From Mucilaginibacter flavus (GTDB lineage Bacteria; Bacteroidota; Bacteroidia; Sphingobacteriales; Sphingobacteriaceae), in NCBI RefSeq assembly GCF_030409315.1, contig NZ_JAUFPS010000024.1, positions 9,607 through 73,606 of the forward strand: DNA of 64,000 bases. The letters run 5' to 3'. The notes under the pieces were generated by a model. That model was not told the origin of the DNA and searched no databases. It saw only the letters and a program-made list of their open reading frames with translations. Positions 25,408-34,514 of this stretch are shown here, piece by piece. Within the stretch, counting starts at the first letter, position 1. Each line of letters begins with the position of its first letter. Made by a program: the position numbers and the translations under genes.

Positions 25408-26634
25408 TTACAAAGGGTTACCATACAGTGATACTTCAATAGCATTCACATAGTTTAAACCGCCAAACGTGCGCGAAACATCTAACCTGATAAATTTAGT
25501 TGCCGGCGACGCGAACGGTATTGGAAAGCTAACCCCCGCGGCCACAAAGGCTAAATCTGAAGCGTTGGCCTGGTTGTTTGGTAAGCCAGATGGCGGCGGC
25601 GGAAACACAAAGTTACCCAGGTTAACCCAATCGCCAGATATGGTACCCGGTGCCGAGCCTTTTGGCAAAACAGAATCCTGCGGATTATCAACCGTAGTGC
25701 CCCATAAAGTAAAATTCTGAATATTTTGGTACGAGTAAATACTGTTTAGCCTTTCCCACAATACAAAGCGGCTTAGTTTGGCGGTAACGCCCAGGCCAAA
25801 GGTACATTGGTTTGTAGGCGCTCCTAAAGTATGCCAGCCAGGCTCGTTGGTGCTACCATCAAACAGGTATTTTAACTCCCAGCCGTAACCTATAGGACTA
25901 TCGCTGGCCAGATGATATACAAAAAACTTGCTTTTGTCTAACAGGGTTTCATAAAGCGGCGTTAATGTTTTAATTAGGGTATCTGAATGATTGCCAAACC
26001 TATCGGTAGTGTAAACCGCGAATTTGGTAGATACCGCGCTAAAGCCGCGCACCGAAAAATTAACCGTATCGGTACTAATATACTCAGGGTCCTGCTCATC
26101 ATACTTATTGGTTTTGGTATTAAACGATAGTACGTGCAGTGCTATAGGTGCTTTATTGGGGTTTAAGCCAAAGAAGTTGGCACCGCCAAAATCGGGCGTA
26201 ACGGCCAGAGCCGCGTTGATAAGCTGATAATTTGGAGTTAAAGGGTTTACCTTAATAGTAACCGGATCTGACATTACGTTGGCCCGGCTTACCGCGTACA
26301 GTGTAACCTCATACTCCTTTGCCCTTGCAAAACCATCAACCAAAATAGTATCGGTATAATAGCTCGCCTTGGTTTCGCGCACGGTGTTATCATTTATGGC
26401 GTATTTGGCCAACACGTATAACAGGTTTTTTGAATTGGGTAGTGTATAAGTAATCCTGGCGCTGCCATTTAAGTTTTGTATGGCTACATTAGTAACTACA
26501 CCCGGCTTGGTTTTATCGTTTGACACCACCTCAATGTTCGACTCATTTTTTTTGCACGAGCTTAAAAACATCAGCAGTAAAACCGGCGCCAGCAACAAGT
26601 AGCTTAGCTTTATACGGTTAGTGATCTTTTTCAT
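25408..26634 (-). CDS. Surface lipoprotein: DUF4959-DUF5126-DUF5000 architecture
   Basis: 408 residues, lipobox LSSC (Cys27). Domain order inferred from family patterns: DUF4959 (KPGVVTNVAIQNLNGSARITYTLP), DUF5126 (central, ALAVTPDFGGANFFGLNPNKAPIAL) and C-terminal DUF5000, discoidin-like (NFTLWGTTVDNPQ, PFASPATKFIRLDVSRTFGG). It lies between SusD (50-bp gap) and the DUF4998 lipoprotein; this set recurs in locus 2 with the same order. Expected to be an outer-leaflet glycan-binding accessory of the SusCD transporter. Confidence 0.82.
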   Translation of the reverse strand: MKKITNRIKLSYLLLAPVLLLMFLSSCKKNESNIEVVSNDKTKPGVVTNVAIQNLNGSARITYTLPNSKNLLYVLAKYAINDNTVRETKASYYTDTILVDGFARAKEYEVTLYAVSRANVMSDPVTIKVNPLTPNYQLINAALAVTPDFGGANFFGLNPNKAPIALHVLSFNTKTNKYDEQDPEYISTDTVNFSVRGFSAVSTKFAVYTTDRFGNHSDTLIKTLTPLYETLLDKSKFFVYHLASDSPIGYGWELKYLFDGSTNEPGWHTLGAPTNQCTFGLGVTAKLSRFVLWERLNSIYSYQNIQNFTLWGTTVDNPQDSVLPKGSAPGTISGDWVNLGNFVFPPPPSGLPNNQANASDLAFVAAGVSFPIPFASPATKFIRLDVSRTFGGLNYVNAIEVSLYGNPL

Positions 26635-26684
26635 AATTTATATTTTAATATTAATCATTTGAAATACGTTAAGGCGCAGGTAAA

Positions 26685-28598
26685 CTACCAGTAAGGGTTT
26701 TGGTTAAGGTTATTATCAACCACAATATCACTGGTTTGAATAGGCCATAAATAATCTTTTAAGCCAAATACCGGTGTAATTACCGTTTGCGGGCGATAGT
26801 AATTTACGGCCTCGCCTTCGTTAATATTCCAACCCTGTATCGGTCTGCTTAAAACATCCTGTAACTCTTTCCAGCGGCGCAAATCCCAACCGGCCTGCCC
26901 TTCAAAACATAGTTCAATCCTACGTTCCTGGTGTATAATCTGGCGCAAACCTTCTTTAGTAGTTGGTTTAGAAGGGTTTTTAGAATAGTTGGCCCATGAA
27001 GCCTGCACACCATCTAACCCCGCCCTTGCCCGTACTTTATCAATATAAGTGTAAGCCTCGGCAACCGGTCCCTGCGATTCATTAAGCGCTTCGGCGTACA
27101 GTAAATAAAGCCCCGATAAACGCATCCTTGGCATATGAAAATCTGAAGAGGTAAAAACGTTATCATACACAGATAAGTAATTGGCCAGCTTTTTGGCCCA
27201 CATGCCGGTAATATTGGTACCACTTAAACTCTTGGGGCCGGCTAAAGCGTAAGGGCCTCGGGCCTGCACATAAAACGCGCTGCTTTCATCGCGTTTACCA
27301 TTACCAAACCAAATACCGCCATCAAAACCAATGCTGGCGTAAAACCTCAGTTCGCGGTTAAAGTGACCTTTGGCAGTAGTATAGCCCGATTTGATGTACG
27401 AGCCGTTGGCATCATCGCCAACCTGCGGCGTGTAGCGGTTGGCATAATCAAAGGTTTTATCCTCATTTATGGGTACACCGTTATTGGTGTAATACAATTC
27501 GGCAGTTGAAATTGGAACCGCGAATGTGGATGGATAAGTCGAAGCCAGGCTTTCTGAAGCATCCGTCATCCTTGGGATAGTAAAGCCCTGGTAACCGAAG
27601 GTATAGTTGAGTGCCCAGATCAGTTCGGGACTTTCTTCCCACTTACCGGTAATGGTGTTTTGCAAAGTCAAAACCTTTTTTAAATTATCAGATATAGTGC
27701 CTATCCCAACAGTTGGAGCGGTGGTATTTAACTTAAGACCTTGCGCCTCGCACTCGGTGATGGCTGCTTTACAGGCATCGGCAGCAAGCTTCCACTTATT
27801 GGGGTCATAAGTTGCCGAAAACAAAGCGTTGCCGTCTTTATCTTTATAATTGGCATAATCGGGGTTGCCATTAAACAGCGGGCTTGCAGCTGTAACCAGC
27901 ATTTCGGCCTTAACAGACATAGCAATAAACTTAGTGATACGCCCAAACTCTGTTGCCTGGTTTTCAATAACCGGTGGCAAATCAGGGATGGCCTCATCCA
28001 TAAGCGATATTACATAGGCAAATGAATCATCAACAGATGATCTTTTGCGTTTTACCTGGTCGGTAGTGGCGTTAACCACATTGTTATCCTTAATCAATAT
28101 CATTGGGCCGTACATCCTTATCATAAAGTAGTGGTAGTAGGCTTTTAAAAACTTAACCTCGGCTATCCATCTCTTTTTTTCTGAAGCGCTCAAATCGATA
28201 GGTTTATCAATGTTTTCGAGCATAATGTTACACCTACGCAAAGCCTGGAACATGCTTGAACCGCCATTGGTAGCATCCCAATAGTTAAGACTGGGATTGG
28301 CACTGGTTTGTAACCCGCGGATGAGGTTAAAACCTACCTCGTTAAAGTAGTGGTCATTTAAGGTATTAGGGTATACAATTTCTGACGAGGTTACAAAACC
28401 CGGATCATTCACTACATTGTTAAGCTGCGTCATGGTGGCGTAGCAGGAGAAAAGGTAGTTTTCGGCCTCGTTACGATTACGGAACGCGTACTCAAGCGTG
28501 CCCACGTTATCGGGCGTAACATCCAGGTATTTTTTACATGAAAGGCTCATAGAACATAGCACAATCACACAAATCAATTTATAATATGATGATTTCAT
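26685..28598 (-). CDS. RagB/SusD family nutrient-uptake outer-membrane lipoprotein
   Basis: 637 residues, lipobox LSC (Cys21) followed by KKYLDVTPDN, the usual SusD opening. TPR-like helical regions include EVKFLKAYYHYFMIRMYGP, and the C-terminal SusD_RagB domain contains RLSGLYLLYAEALNE, YIDKVRARAGLDG and RRIELCFEGQAGWDLRRWK, ending LNQNPYW. It forms the lid over the SusC barrel (1,082-residue protein 21 bp upstream) and binds glycan or oligosaccharide at the surface. Second gene of operon 1. Confidence 0.93.
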   Translation of the reverse strand: MKSSYYKLICVIVLCSMSLSCKKYLDVTPDNVGTLEYAFRNRNEAENYLFSCYATMTQLNNVVNDPGFVTSSEIVYPNTLNDHYFNEVGFNLIRGLQTSANPSLNYWDATNGGSSMFQALRRCNIMLENIDKPIDLSASEKKRWIAEVKFLKAYYHYFMIRMYGPMILIKDNNVVNATTDQVKRKRSSVDDSFAYVISLMDEAIPDLPPVIENQATEFGRITKFIAMSVKAEMLVTAASPLFNGNPDYANYKDKDGNALFSATYDPNKWKLAADACKAAITECEAQGLKLNTTAPTVGIGTISDNLKKVLTLQNTITGKWEESPELIWALNYTFGYQGFTIPRMTDASESLASTYPSTFAVPISTAELYYTNNGVPINEDKTFDYANRYTPQVGDDANGSYIKSGYTTAKGHFNRELRFYASIGFDGGIWFGNGKRDESSAFYVQARGPYALAGPKSLSGTNITGMWAKKLANYLSVYDNVFTSSDFHMPRMRLSGLYLLYAEALNESQGPVAEAYTYIDKVRARAGLDGVQASWANYSKNPSKPTTKEGLRQIIHQERRIELCFEGQAGWDLRRWKELQDVLSRPIQGWNINEGEAVNYYRPQTVITPVFGLKDYLWPIQTSDIVVDNNLNQNPYW

Positions 28599-28619
28599 AT
28601 CCTTTATATTTTCTGTTAA

Positions 28620-31600
28620 TTATAAATTCACGTTTAAGCCTACGTTAAATACTTTCTGTATCGGGTACGCGAAGCCGTTGCCGCCTTGCTCGGGGTCCCA
28701 TAATTTGAATGGGCTCCAGGTTACCAGGTTTAAGCCGTTAAAGTAGATGCGCAGATTTGCTACACGTAATGATTTTGAAATACGTGAAGGCAAAGTATAA
28801 CCCACCTCTAATGATTTTAAACGCATAAAACTACCATCGCGCAGCCACCAGGTGCTTGGCTGCAGGTTGTTTGATATTACGGTTGAGTTGGTACCTAAAC
28901 GCGGATAGGCAGCATATAAGTTCTGGTTTTCTTCGCTCCAGTGGTTATCGGCAAACTCCTTCAACACCTGGGTATTGCCATACACATAAGCATCCGGGCT
29001 TTGAATGAACGGACTAACGCGCGTTGGATCGACAAAGAACGATACCCGTGCCTGGCCCTGGAAAAATGCCGAAAGATCAAAGCCTTTATAACCGGTTGAA
29101 AAACCAAAGCCATAAACAATCTCGGGCGTTTGGGGGTAGCCCATGTATACCTCGTCAAGCGCGTCAATCTTACCATCGCCATTTACATCGCGGTATTTGA
29201 TATCGCCGCCCTGTGGTTTTATACCGCTGCCGTTAAAGATCTGGGTTGGTGAGTTGGCTGCTTCCTGGTCGTCAACAAATAAACGCTCGGCAATGTAGCC
29301 GTAACCCCTACTAATAGGCTGACCAATTGCATGGCGCCATGGTTCTTTATAATCAGGCTCTTCAATATAAGTGTATTTGTTGCTTGAGTAAGTAAAGTTA
29401 CCGCGGATTGCCGCCCATGCCCCATTGCTGAAGTTTTGTTTGTAATCCATCGATAAATCCACACCTTTTGAATCAACCACACCTAAGTTGGCGCTGATGG
29501 GGGCTTCCAAACCTTCGCTTACAGGGATGCTGGTACGCTGTTGCAAAATATCGTAGCGGTGGTTTTTATAAAACTCGGCCACAATGTTAAAGTTTTTGGC
29601 CAGCGTCATTTCAACAGCAAGGTTAAGCTGCCTTGAAGTTTCCCAGGTTACATCGGTATTTTCATAGTTGTTAATGGTAACCCCTTTACGCTCGTACTGG
29701 TTGTTGATACCAAACTGGGCATAGTTATAGCCCGAGTTAAAAGCCACATCTGACTGGTAAAAGAAACGTTGAGAGCCAATGGCATCATTACCCACCAAAC
29801 CGTAGCTGGCGCGTATTTTTAAGCGATCGATAAAGCCAGGTGTCCAGAAGCTTTCGTTTGATACCACCCATGATGCGCCGATGGTTGGGAAAAAACCGTA
29901 ACGGTGATTAGCCGAAAAACGTTCCGACCCATTGTAGCCAAAGTTAAACTCGGCAAAATAACGGCTCATGTATGAGTAAGTTGCCCTGCCGGCCAAACCA
30001 AGGTTACGGTATGGTAATGCCGCTAACAAAGTGCCGGCATTGGCATAAAGCGTTTGCTGTTGGGTACCAATAATAGTACTGCTGATATTGCTTTTACCTA
30101 TGGCTTTGTTATACTCCAAAGCGGCTTGCAAATAAAGGAAGGTATTTACCTGTGTGGCTCCCGGCGAATAGCCAAGGTACTCCTGCGCCACGTTATAGCC
30201 TGTTGGCTGCGGGTTAAGCCAGGTAAGGGTATATTGGTTGGTTTCTTTATTATAGGTATTTACATTATAATAAAATGGCGAGTAGGCCGATGTAGATTCG
30301 AAATAAGAATACCTGTTGGTGTTAAAAATACCTTTAAATTTTAAACCGTCGGTTATAAACTTCAGGTTTTGGTTTAGCTCCAACTGTGCCGACATGCGCG
30401 ATTCAGAAGAGTTTTTATGCCCTCTTAACAATTGCGCGTAGGGGTTATTGTAAGAAATATTGTTGCTGGTTGTACCACCTGTTAAACCTACGTTACCAAA
30501 CAAAATGTGCTGCGCGTTAAGGTTAGCAGAATCTGCCGGGAAATAGGCCGGGAATAATACCGGGCTGGTGTGGATGGCTACGTTATATAAATCTGACGCG
30601 AAAGAGCCATCGGTAGTAACCGGACCATTGTATTCGCTAAACGTACCCGATAATCTTACCACCACCTCGGTGGTTTTAGTCATGTTTACGTTGATGTTTG
30701 ACCGTAGCTGGTAATTTTTAAACTTAACGTTGTTGTTGTTATTGTTGCGGATATCGTTCTTCAATACTCCGTTATCAACGTTATAAGCACCGGCAATGTA
30801 GTAGCGTGCTATATTACCGCCGCCGCTTACACTTAGGTTATTACGCTCGGTAGTGGCGTGTTTTTTAAACAAAAGGCCAAGCCAGTCAACAGCCGGATAC
30901 ACATATTGGTTACTGCCGGGTGTACCTGCGATAGTGTTTCTGGTATTGTTGATTTTGGTTTCGGGGAAAGGCAATGGCAATGTAGGGTCGCGGGTTAGCG
31001 TGGCCTCGTTATACAGGTTCATGTACTGAATAGGATCAACCAAATGCAGTGTTTGGGTTGATTGCGAAGACGAATACTCCGAGCGGAAATTGATTTTCGG
31101 CGCTCCTTCTTTACCCTCTTTTGTACTCACCAAAATTACACCGTTTGCACCCCTTGCACCGTAAAGCGCGGTGGCGCTGGCGTCCTTCAGTATCGAGAAG
31201 CTGGCAATATCATCAACGTTTAAACGGGCAAGATCATTGGTTGATAACTCCACGTTATCTATCAAAATCAGCGGATCGCGTTTATAACCGAAGGTGGTTA
31301 CGCCACGGATAAAAAACGAGGCATTATCCTGCCCCGGCTGACCACTCCTTTGGTAGGCGATGATACCCGCTGCCTGCCCTGCAAGCGCGTTGGTTAAGTT
31401 ACTTGCCGGTATCTTCAACTCGCCGGGCTTAATACTGGTAACCGAACCTACCAGGGCCTCCTTACGCTCCTTTTTACCAAAGGCTGTAATTACTACCTCG
31501 TCGGCTATCAGTTTATTTTCCTTAAGGATTACATTGAAGATTTTTTTGTCTTCGGTAACGGTTAGGCGTTGCTCCACAAAACCGATGAAGGTAACCCTTA

Positions 31601-31868
31601 ATGTGGTACCTACCGGTACCTCTAACACAAAGCGGCCATTCTCGTCTGTAGAGGTAGAGATGTTGCTTTTGGTATTTTCGGCCAGGATGGTAGCACCTTG
31701 TATTTTTACGCCCAGGGTATCTGTTACCTTACCGGTTACAGTAACCCGGTTTTGGGCCTGCGCGCTGCCAAACAGCAGGGCAAACACAAACAGCAGCAGA
31801 TATCGGCCCGCCGGAATGTGCTTAGTTTTTTTTAAAAGTAGTTTACTAAAAATGTAAAGTGGCTTCAT
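28620..31868 (-). CDS. SusC/RagA family TonB-linked outer-membrane protein (no STN domain)
   Basis: 1,082 residues: signal peptide (to about AQAQN, residue 40), CarboxypepD_reg domain (VTGKVTDTLGVKIQGATILAE), plug with the SusC signature (GKKERKEALVGSVTSI, LKDASATALYGARGANGVILVSTK) and a large barrel ending FNVGLNVNL. It imports oligosaccharides with SusD. Unlike the SusC of locus 2 (59205) it lacks an N-terminal STN domain, so it is not expected to signal to a FecR/sigma pair; regulation by a cytosolic AraC regulator is more likely. First gene of the operon; promoter expected in 31869-32468. Confidence 0.93.
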   Translation of the reverse strand: MKPLYIFSKLLLKKTKHIPAGRYLLLFVFALLFGSAQAQNRVTVTGKVTDTLGVKIQGATILAENTKSNISTSTDENGRFVLEVPVGTTLRVTFIGFVEQRLTVTEDKKIFNVILKENKLIADEVVITAFGKKERKEALVGSVTSIKPGELKIPASNLTNALAGQAAGIIAYQRSGQPGQDNASFFIRGVTTFGYKRDPLILIDNVELSTNDLARLNVDDIASFSILKDASATALYGARGANGVILVSTKEGKEGAPKINFRSEYSSSQSTQTLHLVDPIQYMNLYNEATLTRDPTLPLPFPETKINNTRNTIAGTPGSNQYVYPAVDWLGLLFKKHATTERNNLSVSGGGNIARYYIAGAYNVDNGVLKNDIRNNNNNNVKFKNYQLRSNINVNMTKTTEVVVRLSGTFSEYNGPVTTDGSFASDLYNVAIHTSPVLFPAYFPADSANLNAQHILFGNVGLTGGTTSNNISYNNPYAQLLRGHKNSSESRMSAQLELNQNLKFITDGLKFKGIFNTNRYSYFESTSAYSPFYYNVNTYNKETNQYTLTWLNPQPTGYNVAQEYLGYSPGATQVNTFLYLQAALEYNKAIGKSNISSTIIGTQQQTLYANAGTLLAALPYRNLGLAGRATYSYMSRYFAEFNFGYNGSERFSANHRYGFFPTIGASWVVSNESFWTPGFIDRLKIRASYGLVGNDAIGSQRFFYQSDVAFNSGYNYAQFGINNQYERKGVTINNYENTDVTWETSRQLNLAVEMTLAKNFNIVAEFYKNHRYDILQQRTSIPVSEGLEAPISANLGVVDSKGVDLSMDYKQNFSNGAWAAIRGNFTYSSNKYTYIEEPDYKEPWRHAIGQPISRGYGYIAERLFVDDQEAANSPTQIFNGSGIKPQGGDIKYRDVNGDGKIDALDEVYMGYPQTPEIVYGFGFSTGYKGFDLSAFFQGQARVSFFVDPTRVSPFIQSPDAYVYGNTQVLKEFADNHWSEENQNLYAAYPRLGTNSTVISNNLQPSTWWLRDGSFMRLKSLEVGYTLPSRISKSLRVANLRIYFNGLNLVTWSPFKLWDPEQGGNGFAYPIQKVFNVGLNVNL

Positions 31869-32468
31869 AAAATTGGGTTCATAATTTATTAGTTGTTAAT
31901 TAGGGTTGATCAATTCAGTTATAGGTTACCGGGATGCAGGAAACGTATAGAATTGGGTTTCGGAAGAAGCATATTCAACCAGTTTTTTACTACCACACAC
32001 TCAAAAACTATTTCGCCGGATAACGTTTGCTATAAATGTATATACATTACTATAAATCTTATCGTGGATGCGTATTTTAATCGATTATTTGACATGCTTT
32101 TACACTCCACAGTCAGGATGGCTTCATATTTATGGGTTTTGGTTAATAATTGGTATTGTAAATGTATGCGCAGATAGTGCATCAAAAAATGGATAAACTT
32201 TCAAAAAAGATGGATAATTTTCTGATTTTAAACAATCAAAACAGATTTCTCCATTAATCATCCATCTGGCAAAAAAGCTGCGCGTTTTAGGGCTCAGCGA
32301 AGAGAAAAGAGCACTTAACCGTTTTTACCAACAACAATTGCCTGTTGCCAAAAACGAATCACTTGTAATACTTTTTTAAGAAAAAAAGGCAACAAACAGC
32401 CACCTCTTTCAAAAAGATACCTATTTATCGCCTTAAAATTTCAGTTATAAAGAAACGGAGAAGAGAAA
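31869..32468. other. Leader/promoter gap of SusCD operon 1
   Basis: 600 bp with no convincing gene. It must contain the promoter of the minus-strand susC and any terminator of the galM operon. A perfect 14-bp palindrome AATGTATATACATT (32035-32048) lies about 167 bp upstream of the susC start. No TAnnTTTG box was recognised. The segment 32180-32400 is A/T-rich with repeated GGATAA motifs but no reading frame of note. Confidence 0.6.
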
Positions 32469-33512
32469 CTAAATAATAACACCAAATTTATACACGATAA
32501 CCTGGTGATAAGCCTGCCCCGGCCTTAGTGTTGTAGATGGAAAATGGGCATGATTCGGGCTATCGGGATAGTACTGGCATTCGAGGCATAATCCATCAAA
32601 GGGTTTGAATGAGCGCTGAAAACTTCCATTGGATTTGCTATGCAGATAATCGCCCGTATAAACCAAAACTGCCGGATAACTTGTTGATACTTCCAGGGTA
32701 CGACCGGAAGCTTCGTGTACCAGCCTGGCGGCAGGTTTCATTAGGTTATCATCGGCATCGCGAAGCAAAAAACAATCATTAAAACCGGTAATTTCATCCC
32801 CGGCAAACTTTAATTTACCCTGTAATACACTACCATCCAAAGCTTTATCGGCCACCGCATTTATCAACCCCGTTGGAATATATGCAGCATCAACATCCAA
32901 TAATTCATCGGCGTAAACCTTCAGTGAATGTTCAAAAACACCCTCGTCTTTTGCCGATAGATTGAAATAAGCATGATTGGTAAAATTGGCTATAGTGGCC
33001 TCGTCTGTATCCGCGCTATATGTAATACTTAGCTGATTATAGAATGTAAAACGATAGGTAACCGTTAAATTTAAATTACCAGGAAAACCACCATCTCCCG
33101 CCATGCTTTGGAGGGTAAAAGTTATGCCATCCTCCACAAGTTCGTGATCAAACACCCGGGTATTAAACCCCGATCTGCCTCCATGATTGGAGTTTTCTCC
33201 ATCATTGGCATCCAGCTTAAAAGCTTTATCATCAAGGGTAAACTGTGCCCCTCCTATCCTGTTGGCAAACCTGCCAATGGTTGCACCAAGGTAACATTCA
33301 TCTGCAACATAACCTACCAAAGAATCATAACCAAGAATTACGTTTTCGAAATTACCGGCATTATCGGGCATAACAGCAGCTACCAGTGTGGCACCGTAAT
33401 CCGTGATTTCTATATAAGCCCCGGAAGTGTTTTCTATCCTGAACAAGTATACCGGTTTGCCAAAATGATCGCCCCAATGCTGTTGCGATATAGTAATTTG
33501 GCCTTTAATCAT
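32469..33512 (-). CDS. galM: Aldose 1-epimerase (galactose mutarotase)
   Basis: 347 residues from the ATG at 33512 (a TTG at 33536 would add eight residues). Family motifs: YIEITDYGATLVAAVMPD, LGATIGRFANRIGGAQF, NSNHGGRSGFNTRVF, NFTNHAYFNLS (catalytic-base His region) and CLECQYYPDSPNHAHFP (catalytic Glu with the PDSPNH motif). It interconverts alpha and beta anomers of galactose or related aldoses in the cytosol, feeding imported sugar to the Leloir-type pathway. No signal peptide. Last gene of the GH / MFS / DUF5107 / AraC operon. Confidence 0.9.
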   Translation of the reverse strand: MIKGQITISQQHWGDHFGKPVYLFRIENTSGAYIEITDYGATLVAAVMPDNAGNFENVILGYDSLVGYVADECYLGATIGRFANRIGGAQFTLDDKAFKLDANDGENSNHGGRSGFNTRVFDHELVEDGITFTLQSMAGDGGFPGNLNLTVTYRFTFYNQLSITYSADTDEATIANFTNHAYFNLSAKDEGVFEHSLKVYADELLDVDAAYIPTGLINAVADKALDGSVLQGKLKFAGDEITGFNDCFLLRDADDNLMKPAARLVHEASGRTLEVSTSYPAVLVYTGDYLHSKSNGSFQRSFKPFDGLCLECQYYPDSPNHAHFPSTTLRPGQAYHQVIVYKFGVII

Positions 33513-33583
33513 GGTTTCATTTAATTTATTGTTCAAGATAGATTATATTATTGTTAAAAGTACAAGTATTAAGCTAAAACTTT

Positions 33584-34492
33584 TTAGCTTGACAATGCCG
33601 CATCAACCGGCTTATTTTTTTGTAATTGTTTATACTTAGATGGCGAAATACCGGTAACCTTACTAAACAGGCGCGAAAAGTAATATTGATCTTCAAAACC
33701 CAATTCGGCACAGATTTTCTTGATGCTTTTATCGGTAAAAAACAACTCCTGGCACGACCGCTGTATCTTCAACTCATTAAAATAATTGACCGGCGAACTC
33801 CCCGTTTTTTGCCTGAACATTTTTGAGTAATAGGTAATGGAGACGTTTTGTTTTTGGGCTAACTCTTTTAAGCTAATCTTAACACCAATATTATCTTTCA
33901 TAAAAGCGATGGAACTGTCGATAGCATCCACGTTATTAGCCTGAGGATCAATTTCGCGGTGGTAGATGAGCGAGGTTACAAAATGCAGTGCTTTAAAGTT
34001 GCTGATCTCCATTTCGCGCTTGCTGTAGCTATGATTTAAAATGGTACATAGTTTATGAAAAACGGCAACCCGGCCTTCATCAAAACTAACTTCATGCACC
34101 CGCAGGCCCGATCTGTCGAAAAGCTCGGCTGCCATGCCACCGTTAAAATGCATCCAGTAAATACTCCACGGATCGCTTGCAGAACTGCAGTATTTATGCG
34201 GTAAGCCCTGGGGGATAATGAAATAGTTGCCTGCTTTTAAAGCTAACTTTGAGCCTTTAAAGCTAATTTCGCCGCTACCGGCTACGCAATAAATGAGGAT
34301 GTAATCGCTGCTGCCATACCTACGTTCACGCTCATGCCCCAGGGCATTAGGATAATAGCCAACAGCGGGGGCATAAAAATTGCGGTTTATGGGGTTGGCA
34401 GCAACCGCACGGCGGATATGAGGGGGCAGCACAAACATGCGCTGCCCTTCAAAACCATCCTTTACACGCTTTATTTTATGATCGGTACTCAT
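33584..34492 (-). CDS. AraC family transcriptional regulator (locus 1, within operon)
   Basis: 302 residues: N-terminal cupin sensor domain (ILIYCVAGSGEISFKGSKLALKAGNYFIIPQGLPHKY) and C-terminal pair of HTH motifs (ISLKELAQKQNVSITYYSKMFRQKTGSSPVNYFNELKIQR; KKICAELGFEDQYYFSRLFSKVTGISPSKYK). The N-terminus KRVKDGFEGQRMFVLPPHIRR parallels that of the AraC protein at 41911 (LRRRDGFDGQKLIVLPKKI), so the two are paralogs. A sugar-responsive activator of the surrounding locus is likely. It lies 22 bp downstream of the DUF5107 gene. Confidence 0.88.
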   Translation of the reverse strand: MSTDHKIKRVKDGFEGQRMFVLPPHIRRAVAANPINRNFYAPAVGYYPNALGHERERRYGSSDYILIYCVAGSGEISFKGSKLALKAGNYFIIPQGLPHKYCSSASDPWSIYWMHFNGGMAAELFDRSGLRVHEVSFDEGRVAVFHKLCTILNHSYSKREMEISNFKALHFVTSLIYHREIDPQANNVDAIDSSIAFMKDNIGVKISLKELAQKQNVSITYYSKMFRQKTGSSPVNYFNELKIQRSCQELFFTDKSIKKICAELGFEDQYYFSRLFSKVTGISPSKYKQLQKNKPVDAALSS

Positions 34493-34514
34493 TTTATTTG
34501 CAGTAAAAACTTCT

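Noticed and set aside
31893-32177. 94-codon frame in the susC leader
   Set aside because: No ribosome binding site, low-complexity composition and no domain; the region is better explained as the susC promoter.
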